Below, piece by piece: positions 8,232 through 17,233 of a stretch of DNA of 64,000 bases. Made by a program: the position numbers and the translations under genes. Each line of letters starts with the position of its first letter. The stretch's first letter is position 1. Under the pieces are notes generated by a model. It was not told the DNA's origin. It saw only the letters and a program-made list of their open reading frames with translations, and did not search any database. This DNA comes from Nostoc sp. FACHB-152. GTDB lineage: Bacteria > Cyanobacteriota > Cyanobacteriia > Cyanobacteriales > Nostocaceae. Location: the NCBI RefSeq assembly GCF_014697475.1, contig NZ_JACJRV010000031.1:1-64000 (forward strand). The letters are read 5' to 3'.

Positions 8232-8645
8232 CTAATGGTTATATCGATACATCAATTTGAGATTGCCGATATCAGCAGTAAAACCCCAACGTTCATAAAA
8301 GGGAATCATTTCAGGCAAGCAGTAAAGAGCAATATGCTCAACTTGATTTAATTGAGGATGGTTTACGATCGCATCCATTAATTTTACACCAAGCCCCTGA
8401 TTTCTATGGGTTGGCTTAATGATGACATCATAAATAGTTGCTCGATAAACAAAGTCAGTTAAGACCCTAGTAAAACCAATCAATTGTTCATTGCTATCTA
8501 TCAAACCAATGATGATATCTGAAGCTTTGAGCATTTTCAAGACATCCTGATATGTACGCTGCTTGCTCCAGAATTCGTTTTTGTACAAATTCACTAACTC
8601 AGAAATCTGCTGATCGGTGAGGTTGTCAACAAATTGGTAAGTCAT
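8232..8645 (-). CDS. GNAT family N-acetyltransferase
   Basis: The 137-residue protein has the GNAT fold: a central strand YDVIIKPTHRNQGLG, whose R-N-Q-G-L-G is the acetyl-CoA pyrophosphate-binding loop (motif A), followed by motif B near IALYCLPEMIPFYERWGF. It would transfer an acetyl group from acetyl-CoA to an unidentified amine. It starts at ATG 8645 and lies 16 bp before the cupin gene in the same direction, with the LysR gene 58 bp upstream. Confidence 0.88.
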   Translation of the reverse strand: MTYQFVDNLTDQQISELVNLYKNEFWSKQRTYQDVLKMLKASDIIIGLIDSNEQLIGFTRVLTDFVYRATIYDVIIKPTHRNQGLGVKLMDAIVNHPQLNQVEHIALYCLPEMIPFYERWGFTADIGNLKLMYRYNH

Positions 8646-8703
8646 AATGTAACTAAGCTACAGAGAAATATTTAATTACTCTATATCTGCTTACTAAATA
8701 TTA

Positions 8704-9597
8704 TCAATAAGTAGCTTTAACCAAAGTGTAAAAATCAAATTTTTTTAGCATTTCTAGAAATGTAAACACTGCAGGCACATGAAGCGCATTAGACAATATA
8801 GCGATCGCCATGACTCTTTCGATGGGTTCTGGTAAACTATAAACTTGCACTTCTTTAGGAATTGGCACGGCTGCTAAACGAGGTAAAATAGCTGCTCTTA
8901 ATCCTTGATTAACTAGACTGACAATCGTGGAATCTTCTTGTATATCAGCAGAGGTTTGCATAAAAGGTGCAACTGTTTTGATGTGCTGATGTAGAGGTCG
9001 TCCACAGGGTAAGCAGGCTAACAAAACCGGAGAATAGAAAGCAATATCATCCCAAGTAATTTTTGCACCCTGGATTTTTGCTGCTGGTGGTAATAAAACT
9101 ACATACTCATCTCGCAATATTTCCCAAGTTTCAAATTCATCACTAGTGGGAAGATAAGTAACCCCAATGTCAGCGCGTCCATCACGCAAACATTGTTCGA
9201 CATCTGTATAGGCCATCGATTCAATAATAGTGATGGCGACTTCTGGGAATTGATTATGAAATTTTGCGATCGCTTTTGGCAATAAGTGAGTCGCAACGCT
9301 ACGAAATGAAGCAATTCGCACATGACCACCATGCAAACCTTTATGCAAGTTTGCTTCTCTTTCCATCATTTCTAAACTTTGTAAAGCTTGACGGGCATGG
9401 TAGAGAATGCGTTCGCCAGCAGGTGTCAGCACAGCACCATGACGACCTCTGGCAAATAAAGGCACACCTAGTTCTTCTTCTAAAGTTGCAATAGCATGAC
9501 TAATAGCTGGCTGAGAAAGCTGCAATTCTAATGCAGCCTCACTAAAATTACCCCGTTCTGCTACTGCAACCACTGCACGAAGTTGGGAGAGTTTCAT
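8704..9597 (-). CDS. LysR family transcriptional regulator
   Basis: The N-terminal winged helix-turn-helix (residues 1-60, with NFSEAALELQLSQPAISHAI) is followed by a linker helix and a periplasmic-binding-protein-like effector domain (about 90-290). The 297-residue length is standard. I chose ATG 9597 because MKLSQLRAVVAVAERGN is the normal family start; the frame extends six codons further. It heads the leftward gene row that runs to 6770 and may regulate it. The intergenic gap to the divergent gene at 9753 is 155 bp, enough for a shared promoter region. Confidence 0.92.
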   Translation of the reverse strand: MKLSQLRAVVAVAERGNFSEAALELQLSQPAISHAIATLEEELGVPLFARGRHGAVLTPAGERILYHARQALQSLEMMEREANLHKGLHGGHVRIASFRSVATHLLPKAIAKFHNQFPEVAITIIESMAYTDVEQCLRDGRADIGVTYLPTSDEFETWEILRDEYVVLLPPAAKIQGAKITWDDIAFYSPVLLACLPCGRPLHQHIKTVAPFMQTSADIQEDSTIVSLVNQGLRAAILPRLAAVPIPKEVQVYSLPEPIERVMAIAILSNALHVPAVFTFLEMLKKFDFYTLVKATY

Positions 9598-9752
9598 GGC
9601 CAATGATGTAATCAAGACTAGATAAACAGATTTGATTAATAAATTTTTATATCTATAAATTCTATTTATAGAAACTATGCAAGTAATGATTTGATTGATA
9701 ACTGAGACATTGCTACAGTTTTAATTACTAAGCTACTTTCTGGAATAATAAT

Positions 9753-10079
9753 ATGAGAAATGACCTTGGATGTCTAGAATCAAAAGACATAGACACAAAT
9801 TGTAATTCAAATTTAAACAGTAAATTAATAGTTGGTAATACCTACATTAAAAAAATACTGCTAGATATTTGGAAAAAGTTACGACAAGCTTTATTAGCAG
9901 ACCCTAATGAATTAAAAGTATGGAAAAAAGTAGACCGCCAAGGTAATAAATATTGGTGCGCTTACGATCCTAAAACTGACAAATCTTTTGCTTCTGGCTC
10001 TGAAGCTGAATTACGTATATGGATTGAACAGGTATCAAGGTCTTATAATTATGTGCGAACTGGCTTTAGTAATTGGTAA
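9753..10079 (+). CDS. small hypothetical protein (108 aa)
   Basis: I do not recognise a named family. The second half, WKKVDRQGNKYWCAYDP followed by SEAELRIWIEQ, is well ordered and resembles short conserved cyanobacterial proteins of unknown function; the first 35 residues look variable. It starts at ATG 9753. Its last 29 bp overlap the start of the GST gene in another frame, which suggests translational coupling. It is divergent from the LysR gene, whose regulator could act here. Confidence 0.6.
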   Translation: MRNDLGCLESKDIDTNCNSNLNSKLIVGNTYIKKILLDIWKKLRQALLADPNELKVWKKVDRQGNKYWCAYDPKTDKSFASGSEAELRIWIEQVSRSYNYVRTGFSNW

Positions 10080-10686
10080 TAAAAATTATTCCTCTTGGTC
10101 ACTCCGCCCTTGGATAATTATGAAACAGTTTGGGTTAGAATTCCAAGAGATTTACATTTCCTTATATAAACCAGATACGGCTGAAAAAATCAGACAATAT
10201 TCTCCTTCTGGAAAAGTGCCTGTATTAATCCACAATAATCTGATTGTATGGGATTCTCTAGCTATTTGTGAATATTTAGCGGAAGTATTTCCTGATTACC
10301 ATTGGTGGCCAGAAGATAAATCTGTTAGGGCAGTAGCTCGTTCTGTAAGCGCGGAGATGCACTCTGGTTTTCAAGACCTCCGCCAAAATATGCCCATGAA
10401 TTGCTGTGCTAAACTTCCGGGTCAAGGTTTAACATCAGCAGTACAACAAGATATTGACCGCATCACTAGTATTTGGCAAGAATGTCGGACTAAATATTCT
10501 CAAGATGGTGATTTTTTATTTGGTCAATTTACAATAGCAGATGCTTTTTTTGCTCCGGTTGTCATGCGATTTATTACCTACGATGTGCAGGTAGATACTA
10601 TTTCTAGAGAATATATGCAGGCAATTTTGGCACTGTCAGCCATGCAAGAGTGGTTAGCAGCAGCTAAGAGGGAAAATCAAGAATGA
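10051..10686 (+). CDS. glutathione S-transferase family protein
   Basis: The 211-residue protein has an N-terminal thioredoxin-like GST domain (NKNYSSWSLRPWI, with the Ser-Ser likely at the catalytic position, and GKVPVLI as the cis-Pro strand, then DSLAICEYLAE for glutathione binding) and an all-helical C-terminal domain with FTIADAFFAPV. It would conjugate or isomerise electrophiles using glutathione. I chose ATG 10051, which begins the conserved strand; the frame is open 63 bp upstream but that part is inside the preceding gene. It overlaps that gene by 29 bp. Confidence 0.9.
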   Translation: MCELALVIGNKNYSSWSLRPWIIMKQFGLEFQEIYISLYKPDTAEKIRQYSPSGKVPVLIHNNLIVWDSLAICEYLAEVFPDYHWWPEDKSVRAVARSVSAEMHSGFQDLRQNMPMNCCAKLPGQGLTSAVQQDIDRITSIWQECRTKYSQDGDFLFGQFTIADAFFAPVVMRFITYDVQVDTISREYMQAILALSAMQEWLAAAKRENQE

Positions 10687-10690
10687 ATTG

Positions 10691-11197
10691 CTAGTTAAAA
10701 ACCAATTTCATCTTGAATGAAATACCACCGATGCGGTTAACAGTTTCGCTACCGGGTACAATTTGCCAGCCAAATCTCTCATATAAATGCAAAGCGGGAT
10801 TGGTGCTTCTAATACTTAGTGATATTGCTGGGTAAGATGTTTTGGCGGCTGTTAGTAAATGAGCGAGTAATTTAGTGCCGATACCTTGATTTCTATATTC
10901 AGGGAGGGTAGCGATCGCTAGTTCTGGTGTGGAATCATCAACATAGCCATAGCCCGGATTTTCCGCAGTTAATAACCTTAGCCATGCGGCTGCTACAGGT
11001 TGATGATTGCTGTTGAGGATCGCAACAAACCCCAGGTCATCTTTACTTCCCCAACCCTTGACATACTTTGCCAAATCAGGATGATTCATTGCATCTTGGA
11101 TAGTTTTACCTTCTGCTTGCATATGCGCTGCTTCGTACAGCATTTGCCAGAGAAAAGGTTTATCTTGTTGGGCGAGTGGCCGAATCGTAAAATCCAT
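10691..11197 (-). CDS. GNAT family N-acetyltransferase
   Basis: This 168-residue acetyltransferase has the motif A strand ELAIATLPEYRNQGIGTKLL and the closing LHLYERFGWQIV typical of GNAT enzymes. The N-terminal MDFTIRPLAQQDKPFLWQM is the usual first strand and helix, so I prefer ATG 11197; an upstream start at 11227 would add ten residues. The substrate is unknown. It is convergent with the GST gene, with a 4 bp gap between stops. Confidence 0.88.
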   Translation of the reverse strand: MDFTIRPLAQQDKPFLWQMLYEAAHMQAEGKTIQDAMNHPDLAKYVKGWGSKDDLGFVAILNSNHQPVAAAWLRLLTAENPGYGYVDDSTPELAIATLPEYRNQGIGTKLLAHLLTAAKTSYPAISLSIRSTNPALHLYERFGWQIVPGSETVNRIGGISFKMKLVFN

Positions 11198-11228
11198 ACT
11201 CAAAAAAGCAATTGAATTTGAATGCAAA

Positions 11229-11255
11229 AACCCCTAGATATTAATATCAGGGGTT
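11229..11255. terminator. hairpin upstream of the GNAT gene
   Basis: AACCCCT and AGGGGTT form the ends of a nearly perfect inverted repeat with GATATT/AATATC inside and a single-base bulge. It lies immediately upstream of the GNAT gene on the minus strand, so it could be a 5' leader structure or an upstream transcript's terminator. No clear T-tract follows. Confidence 0.4.
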
Positions 11256-11422
11256 GAATTAAGTAGAGCGGATGGGGCAGAAGGCAGGAGGAAAGAGGCT
11301 TTTAGCTTAGTTAATCTTTTGTAACATAGTTAGGTTTTTTCTCACAGACTTACTTATAGCAGTTGAAACTTGTTTTAGGACATAAGCTTACCGTAAAACT
11401 CAGACACAAAAAGACTTTCCAG

Positions 11423-11447
11423 CCTATTGCCTATTGCCTATTGCCTA
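11423..11447. repeat. heptanucleotide minisatellite (CCTATTG)
   Basis: Three and a half tandem CCTATTG units lie in the otherwise featureless 11256-11495 gap. They are the complement of the CAATAGG units at 1691-1718. Confidence 0.8.
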
Positions 11448-11495
11448 ATATTGTTCCCTGCTCTCACGAAACTTTTATTTACACTAAAACAATAA

Positions 11496-12779
11496 TTAAG
11501 GATTGCTAGCTACTCTTGGCTGTTCTAAATAACCATAAACAAGTCGAGAAACTTGATTAATAAAATCTCTAGCTTTTAAATCATTAAAAGGTCTTCTGAC
11601 AAAAATCCCTGCCAAATAACGTTTACCAGATGGCATTTCAATAATTCCGGCATCACCCAAAACAATTCCTAAAGTTCCGGTTTTGTGAGCAATGACGGCA
11701 CCTTTACCAAGACCAGCAGGTAATAACTTAGTGTTATGAACACGCTGCATAATACCCATAACTCTGGCATGGCTAGAGTCACTCAATAATTTATTGCTAG
11801 CAACTAATGCTGACAGCCGTACTAAGTCTTTAGGACTGGTTTTATTAGTACCTTTGAAGTCGCCTAGCAAATTTTGAATGTAAGTGTTTTGCAAACCCCA
11901 ACTGCGAAAACGCTGATTTAATTTAGCTTTACCACCCAACCGATCAATAATCATGTTGGTAGCAGTATTGTCGCTGATGGTAATCATCTGAGTCGCGGTT
12001 GCCAATAGACTAAACCGACTACCAGCACGCTTATATTGCATTTCGCCTGAACCTCCGGTCATTAAATCACGGCGCATGACCAAAGTTTCATTCAGTTTGA
12101 CTCTACCTGCATCGATTTCTTGAAATAGCGCAATCAAAATTGGAAACTTAATTGTGCTAGCAGCCGGGAATACCTTCTCCCCGTTAAAGTCTAGATAGTT
12201 ACCAGTATCTAAATCTAAAAAGAATAATCCTGGGTCGAGAGAACGATAACGAGCCACCAATGCTTGCACTTGCGATCGCAATTGTGGCATTTCTTTACCT
12301 AAAGGCACAACTCCCGCAAACAAAGAAACATCACTAACGGGAACAGGAATTTGTTCTTCACCAGAGGCAACAGGAACAACATTATTATCAATACGTTGCA
12401 CCTGTGGGAATTTCACTATCCAATGAGTCGAAGAATCACCTTGAACCAGTAATTTTGCTGGGTCTACAGTATATCCTGGTGCTAATTCAATTACTAATCT
12501 TGTTGTTTTTTCATCAACCTTGCCAACACGAATTTCTCTAACTGTGGCACCAAAGCTTTTACGAACTGTATTGTTATCAAATTCAGTTCCGGGAAGGTCT
12601 ATAACCAGTCGTGTTGGGTTTTGAATTAAAAATGCTCTTGGTTTAACTCCCGATGCCGTTGTAATGTTGAGTTGATTTTGTGTCGTATCAAAATTCCAAG
12701 ACTGTAAACGGGCGGCTCTCACTGGAGAAGAAAGCAGAACAATACTAGCAACGCTAAGTAAAAAAAAGCGTAATCTCAT
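11496..12779 (-). CDS. AMIN domain plus class A beta-lactamase-like serine hydrolase
   Basis: A signal peptide (about 22 residues, ending PVRA) is followed by an AMIN domain (about 24-125; peptidoglycan or septum targeting) and a class A beta-lactamase-like domain from about 165. The catalytic motifs are STIK (Ser208), SDN (269-271) and KTG (366-368). The region where class A enzymes carry the omega-loop glutamate (ExxLN) reads NTYIQNLLGDFKGTNKTSP, with no equivalent Glu. It may therefore be a peptidoglycan hydrolase or transpeptidase-like enzyme rather than an antibiotic-destroying one. I chose ATG 12779; the only upstream start is GTG at 12818. A D-Ala-D-Ala carboxypeptidase gene is nearby. 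Confidence 0.85.
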   Translation of the reverse strand: MRLRFFLLSVASIVLLSSPVRAARLQSWNFDTTQNQLNITTASGVKPRAFLIQNPTRLVIDLPGTEFDNNTVRKSFGATVREIRVGKVDEKTTRLVIELAPGYTVDPAKLLVQGDSSTHWIVKFPQVQRIDNNVVPVASGEEQIPVPVSDVSLFAGVVPLGKEMPQLRSQVQALVARYRSLDPGLFFLDLDTGNYLDFNGEKVFPAASTIKFPILIALFQEIDAGRVKLNETLVMRRDLMTGGSGEMQYKRAGSRFSLLATATQMITISDNTATNMIIDRLGGKAKLNQRFRSWGLQNTYIQNLLGDFKGTNKTSPKDLVRLSALVASNKLLSDSSHARVMGIMQRVHNTKLLPAGLGKGAVIAHKTGTLGIVLGDAGIIEMPSGKRYLAGIFVRRPFNDLKARDFINQVSRLVYGYLEQPRVASNP

Positions 12780-12942
12780 GTGTGTGATTAACAGAGCGAC
12801 AGTTGAATTGAATTTCACTAATTTTCCAGAATGTCCCGGTTGATCCGGAATAAACCCGAATCATAGTTCGGGACAATTCCTTACGTCAAGACACTGAACT
12901 AATCGAATAGTTCCTTAATCGAAAAAATAAATTTCGATACTT

Positions 12943-13536
12943 TTAAGTTTCCCTTGTTTCGCTAGATACTAACTCTTCCGCCTCAAATAATTGACTTACC
13001 GGAGTTGGTAAACCATCAATGCTCATAAGGTTTTTCTTTTGTTGATACTCTCTGACTCCTTCTTCCCCTTTTTTACTAGCCCAATCGACTAATATCTGAC
13101 GCTGACCTTGGTATTCGTACATTGGAACACCAAAGCCGCAGGAAGTTTGCACACGCTCAATATCAGCCACAATAATTTGGCGAGTTCCTGGTAGCTGCGT
13201 AAACAAAGAATAAGTAGAATCCCAATCAGGAGAATTCGGTAAGATTACGCATCCTTTACCATACAACCGGAGAATAAGAGGGGTATCAGTAAAAGCACAA
13301 AACAAAAAGGTGATTCGCCCATTTTCTTGCAAATGGGCAGATGTTTCGTTGCCGCTACCTGTCAAATCTAAGTAACCGACTCGGTGGGGTGATAGGATAC
13401 GAAAGCAATCTAGACCTTTCGGAGATAAATTAACGTGACCTGTAGAGCTTAAAGGCGCAGTACCTACAAAAAAAAGGTGTTGAGCCGTAATAAACTCTTG
13501 TAGTTCCTCAGTTATAGATTCAAAAAGTTTAGCCAT
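12943..13536 (-). CDS. pyridoxamine 5'-phosphate oxidase family protein
   Basis: This 197-residue flavin-type split-barrel protein has an N-terminal strand FFVGTAPLSSTGHVNLSPKG and the segment GYLDLTGSGNETSAHLQENG, both typical of the PNPOx-like putative flavin-nucleotide-binding group. It probably binds FMN or heme/F420-like cofactors; substrate and reaction are unknown. There is no signal peptide. It starts at ATG 13536 and is divergent from the carboxypeptidase gene at 13612. Confidence 0.85.
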   Translation of the reverse strand: MAKLFESITEELQEFITAQHLFFVGTAPLSSTGHVNLSPKGLDCFRILSPHRVGYLDLTGSGNETSAHLQENGRITFLFCAFTDTPLILRLYGKGCVILPNSPDWDSTYSLFTQLPGTRQIIVADIERVQTSCGFGVPMYEYQGQRQILVDWASKKGEEGVREYQQKKNLMSIDGLPTPVSQLFEAEELVSSETRET

Positions 13537-13611
13537 AAATTATTAAAAGTAATTAGTAGGGAGTAGGGGTGTGCAACGCGCATGGTTGATGATCTTAGTC
13601 GAAGTTTGAGT

Positions 13612-15069
13612 ATGTTTTCTAAAAAAATCTCTCTGAGCTTGATACTACTGTTTATTGGGACTCACATCGGTATTACCCAACAGGCAGTTAAAGCACAAAC
13701 TCCAACCCCAGCTACAACAACATCTTTTTGCTCTGCTCAACTAGAAGCATCTATAAATACAGTTATTAATCGTCCTTTATTTAGTCGCGCACGCTGGGGA
13801 ATTTTAATAAAAAACTTGGCTTCTACCCAAACTCTTTACAGTCATGATGCCCAAAAATACTTTACACCAGCTTCTAATGCTAAGTTATTGACTACGGCTG
13901 CGGCGTTGAAACAATTGGGGGCCAATTTTCGCATTCGTACCTCTATTTATCAAGACGGTGATGGCATTTTGCGTGTAGTCGGTAGGGGAGATCCCAGCTT
14001 AAAAAATGCTCAATTGACAGTATTAGCAAAACAGCTACGTCAGCAAGGTATTACTCAAATTAATGAGTTAATTGCTGATGATAGTTATTTTCAAGGAGAT
14101 ATGATTCCTCCGAGTTGGCAATGGGAAGATGTACAAGCTAGTTATGGCGCGCCGATTAATAGCCTGATTTTGAATGAAAATGCTGCTGTATTAACTGCTA
14201 TCCCTCAAAGTATAGGACAACCATTGCAACTTAAATGGGCTGACCCCACAGAAGCATATCAGTGGCGAGTGGTTAATAATTCTGTCACAACTCAAAAAGA
14301 CGAACCGGGCGCAGTTAGAGTTAGCCGTGATTTAAAAGGGCCTGTGCTTTACATTCAAGGGCAATTGGCTGTAAATTCGCAACCAGATATTACTGCGATC
14401 GCTGTTTTTGACCCAATACAAAATTTCTTGCGTCACTTCCGTCAGAGTTTGGCAACAGAAAGTATTACTGTCAAACAAACTAGCATTAGTACTAATAAGA
14501 ATGAGCGAGAAATAGCGGCTATTGAATCTCCACCTTTATCTCAGTTGTTAATAGATACAAATTTAAATAGTAATAATTTGTTTGCTGAAGCTTTATTACG
14601 GAGTTTAGCTAATAACCAACCATTAGCAAAAAATCAAACTACTGTTGATGTGGGTTTAAAAGTTTTACAAGATACGTTAACACAATTAGGCGTTGATTCT
14701 GCTAGTTATAAGTTAGTAGATGGTTCAGGATTATCCCGCAAAAATTTAGTTAGCCCTGAAGCTTTGGTGCAAGTTTTACAAGCAATGGCAGCATCACCTG
14801 AAGCAAAAGTTTTTCGGGCTTCTTTACCTGTTGCGGGTGTGAGTGGCACTTTAACAGAGCGGTTTCGCAACACACCTGCTGAAGGAATTGTGCAAGCAAA
14901 AACAGGTACTTTAATGGGTGCTATTGCTCTATCTGGTTATATAAATCCGTCACAGTATGAGCCGTTAGCTTTTAGTATTATTGTGAATCAATCAGAACAG
15001 CCAGCTAGTGCTATCAGGCAAGCTATTGATGATGTTGTTGTTTTGTTAACGCAGTTGCGACGTTGTTAG
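13612..15069 (+). CDS. dacB: D-alanyl-D-alanine carboxypeptidase/endopeptidase, PBP4 type
   Basis: This is a peptidase S13 (penicillin-binding protein 4, DacB) of 485 residues, exported by an N-terminal signal (ISLSLILLFIGTHIGITQQ). The active-site motifs are SNAK (in TPASNAKLLTTAAAL), SNN (in NLNSNNLFAEALL) and KTG (in VQAKTGTLMG), in family order. It trims or cleaves D-Ala cross-bridges in peptidoglycan in the periplasm. I chose ATG 13612, which begins the signal peptide; ATG 13582 would add ten residues. It is convergent with the RTX gene, with a terminator hairpin between them. Confidence 0.93.
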   Translation: MFSKKISLSLILLFIGTHIGITQQAVKAQTPTPATTTSFCSAQLEASINTVINRPLFSRARWGILIKNLASTQTLYSHDAQKYFTPASNAKLLTTAAALKQLGANFRIRTSIYQDGDGILRVVGRGDPSLKNAQLTVLAKQLRQQGITQINELIADDSYFQGDMIPPSWQWEDVQASYGAPINSLILNENAAVLTAIPQSIGQPLQLKWADPTEAYQWRVVNNSVTTQKDEPGAVRVSRDLKGPVLYIQGQLAVNSQPDITAIAVFDPIQNFLRHFRQSLATESITVKQTSISTNKNEREIAAIESPPLSQLLIDTNLNSNNLFAEALLRSLANNQPLAKNQTTVDVGLKVLQDTLTQLGVDSASYKLVDGSGLSRKNLVSPEALVQVLQAMAASPEAKVFRASLPVAGVSGTLTERFRNTPAEGIVQAKTGTLMGAIALSGYINPSQYEPLAFSIIVNQSEQPASAIRQAIDDVVVLLTQLRRC

Positions 15070-15093
15070 TGCGATCGCTATTTTTATTGATTT

Positions 15094-15116
15094 GTCTCCA
15101 CAAAAAATGTGGAGAC
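15094..15116. terminator. hairpin between convergent genes
   Basis: GTCTCCACA and TGTGGAGAC form a perfect 9 bp stem around five A residues. It lies between the stops of the plus-strand carboxypeptidase and the minus-strand RTX gene, so it probably serves both. Confidence 0.7.
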
Positions 15117-15124
15117 CAAAGACT

Positions 15125-15886
15125 TTAGATAACAACGATATTAGTATTACTCAGTGGAGTTGTCCCAGTAATAGTTGCTATTTGAGTGGTTGCAAAAGAA
15201 TTTCCATTGCCATCAGCATCAAAGAACAAATAACCATTACTATTGTCATAAATGAACCGTTGAGTACTGTTGGTTGGTGCAGATATACCAGCACCAGATC
15301 TAAACAGAGCAGACGATAAAGTACCTACAGCTAAACCACCACCAAAGCCAGCAGATGAAATCTGGATAATATCACTATTAACAGATAAAAAGTCTTGAAT
15401 GGTATCTATACCTTGATTAGGTGCATTGAAGCGGAAACTATCAGCACCAGCACCACCCGTAAGAGTATCATTACCCGCACTGCCGTTGAGCGTATCATTG
15501 CCAGCACCACCATTGAGAATGTCATTACCCCCACCACCATTCAGGATATCGCTGCCAGTCCCACCATTGAGCGTGTCATCATAGTTAGTTCCGGTTACAC
15601 TCAGGCGCTCAATTTGTTGAAAGTCAACTTGGTCATAATTGCGCGCATCATCTTTGTATGCCCAAAAGTTACCCGAACCATTGTTATAAACCGTACTCCT
15701 GACTCCCGGAGTGTAGTTGCCCCCAGCATAAGTATTGCTGGAATAGTTAACTATTAACAGGTCATTACCTGTGCCACCTCTAACATCATCTCTGCCGCGC
15801 CCAGCATTAATCGTATCGTCGCCACTATTATCTGCTCCACTTGGAGGTAGGGTGTTATTAGAATCGTTGCCGAAAAAGGTTGCCAT
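15125..15886 (-). CDS. RTX-type calcium-binding (hemolysin-type repeat) protein
   Basis: This 253-residue acidic protein has no classical N-terminal signal. Repeats of the GGxGxDxLNGG type run from about residue 105 to 150 ([38 protein letters not shown]), with weaker copies near residue 35. These nonapeptides bind Ca2+ in a parallel beta-roll and are usually exported by type I secretion through a C-terminal signal. The C-terminal segment ([10 protein letters not shown], then a hydrophobic end NTNIVVI) fits such a signal. No type I exporter gene is adjacent. Confidence 0.9.
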   Translation of the reverse strand: MATFFGNDSNNTLPPSGADNSGDDTINAGRGRDDVRGGTGNDLLIVNYSSNTYAGGNYTPGVRSTVYNNGSGNFWAYKDDARNYDQVDFQQIERLSVTGTNYDDTLNGGTGSDILNGGGGNDILNGGAGNDTLNGSAGNDTLTGGAGADSFRFNAPNQGIDTIQDFLSVNSDIIQISSAGFGGGLAVGTLSSALFRSGAGISAPTNSTQRFIYDNSNGYLFFDADGNGNSFATTQIATITGTTPLSNTNIVVI

Positions 15887-16162
15887 AGTATTTTATTTCT
15901 TGAACAAATACATTCAGTAAGTTGTAAGGATTGATATCTCGGTTATTGCCATTACCAAAAAAGATTTCTTTTTCTTATGACAGTAGAAGTTGCACAGTCA
16001 AAATTTAAGAACATCAGGTAACTCATAAGCCTATTGTGTTTCTAAATGTATTTATGCGCTTTTTATTAGTTTTTAAAACACAAATATGAGGAACTTGTGA
16101 GTAAAGCTCAACGCTATTTCAACTTTTATTAACGTGAATTCGATGAACCTTTTCCCAATCCC
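15887..16162. other. intergenic stretch, nothing coding
   Basis: This is AT-rich sequence upstream of the RTX gene. No open reading frame, tRNA or repeat was recognised. It presumably holds the RTX promoter. Confidence 0.5.
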
Positions 16163-16253
16163 TCTGACTTGAAAAGTTTTGCGCCGGGAAACCCGGACGC
16201 GCAACGCCAGTTGCTTTAAGCCGGGAAACCCGTCCAACGCACTGGCTCAACTT
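16163..16253. repeat. dispersed palindromic repeat (GCCAGT...ACTGGC type)
   Basis: The segment around 16203-16248 begins ACGCCAGTTGCT, holds CGGGAAACCCG in the middle and ends AACGCACTGGCT. Its outer arms are inverted. A close relative occurs at 49386-49431 and a decayed relative at 49635-49672. Another CGGGAAACCCGG lies just to the left at 16186-16197. It is a short non-coding dispersed repeat. Confidence 0.75.
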
Positions 16254-16315
16254 TTCGCTCCGACGCAGAGAGGAGCTTTAATATCTTGGTTTAGGAACGA
16301 AAAATTAAGGTTTTT

Positions 16316-16344
16316 AAACCTCTCCCCGCTTCGGGGAGAGGTTT
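16316..16344. terminator. 13 bp perfect hairpin
   Basis: AAACCTCTCCCCG pairs perfectly with CGGGGAGAGGTTT around a CTT loop. It is followed by GGAGAGGGGTTC, a second, partial copy of the same sequence. The hairpin lies about 75 bp beyond the stop of the minus-strand FHA gene. It looks like a terminator derived from a common intergenic palindrome. Confidence 0.65.
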
Positions 16345-16419
16345 GGAGAGGGGTTCTTTATCATCCGTCGAACTCACAATCAAGGAAAAGTTTATGTGTT
16401 CTTGCTCTTGTATAGAAAA

Positions 16420-17196
16420 TTATCTATTAATTAATTGCTGAAGCGATCGCAAATCATAACCAAATATTTTACCAGTCGTAAAAAGCAGATAACCTGCCAC
16501 AAATAAAACAAATGTACCTAGTAATAATAACAGGTTAACTGAGGCGAAAATATTACCTGTAAATATCATCACTAGAATTCCTAAAGCAATTAAAATCCAG
16601 CCTAAGTTGCGATTAATACGTTGCTGGCACAGCACAAAAACTCCGATCACACATAAGGCAACACCAGGGATTCTAAAAAATAGACCAATTCTAATGTTGG
16701 CAGTTAAAATTACTGTGCTGGCAACCATCAAGGCTAAACCCACCAGCTTAGTTGTTTTATCTACCACAGTTGGTTTATTTTGCTCAGGAATTTGCTGTTG
16801 AATAGCAGTAACATTTGAACCTGCAAGCAGATTTGGTAATTGATTTTGAAAGATAAAAGTTACTTTATTACCTTGCCCAAGGTCGATGCGATCGCCTACA
16901 TTTAACTGATAGGTAATTCCTGGTTCTAACTTTGTATCGTTGAGAAATGTACCATTGGAACTGCCTAAGTCTTCAAGGAAGTAATTGCTACCATCCACCT
17001 GAATTTGGGCGTGAGAACGAGAAACTATCTCGGCATCTGGTAGGTTGGAAACGTCAATCTCAGGCAAATTTTGGTCATTTGGCTTACCAATGCGAATAGC
17101 TACCAAATTTGGTGGTAACTCAAAAGCTGTGCTGGTCTGGACATGGAATAGCTCTAAACTTAGCCTTGTAGTGCTAGATTGAGTAACATTTTGCAT
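16420..17196 (-). CDS. FHA domain membrane protein
   Basis: Residues about 28-110 form an FHA phosphothreonine-binding domain, with the core motifs VSRSHAQI, LEDLGSSNGTFLND and the following beta strands. After a linker, residues 145-245 contain about four hydrophobic helices, so the protein is anchored in the membrane with FHA on the cytoplasmic side. It probably docks to Ser/Thr-phosphorylated partners. It starts at ATG 17196 and lies 37 bp downstream of the histidine kinase gene on the same strand, so it may share the transcript. Confidence 0.88.
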   Translation of the reverse strand: MQNVTQSSTTRLSLELFHVQTSTAFELPPNLVAIRIGKPNDQNLPEIDVSNLPDAEIVSRSHAQIQVDGSNYFLEDLGSSNGTFLNDTKLEPGITYQLNVGDRIDLGQGNKVTFIFQNQLPNLLAGSNVTAIQQQIPEQNKPTVVDKTTKLVGLALMVASTVILTANIRIGLFFRIPGVALCVIGVFVLCQQRINRNLGWILIALGILVMIFTGNIFASVNLLLLLGTFVLFVAGYLLFTTGKIFGYDLRSLQQLINR

Positions 17197-17233
17197 GGCT
17201 TACCGTTGTAGTGCTGATTCTATGTTAGATAGT

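Noticed and set aside
16179-16415. 78-residue plus-strand frame
   Set aside because: It runs through the CGGGAAACCCG repeat and the CTCTCCCCG hairpin, so it is repeat DNA rather than a gene.
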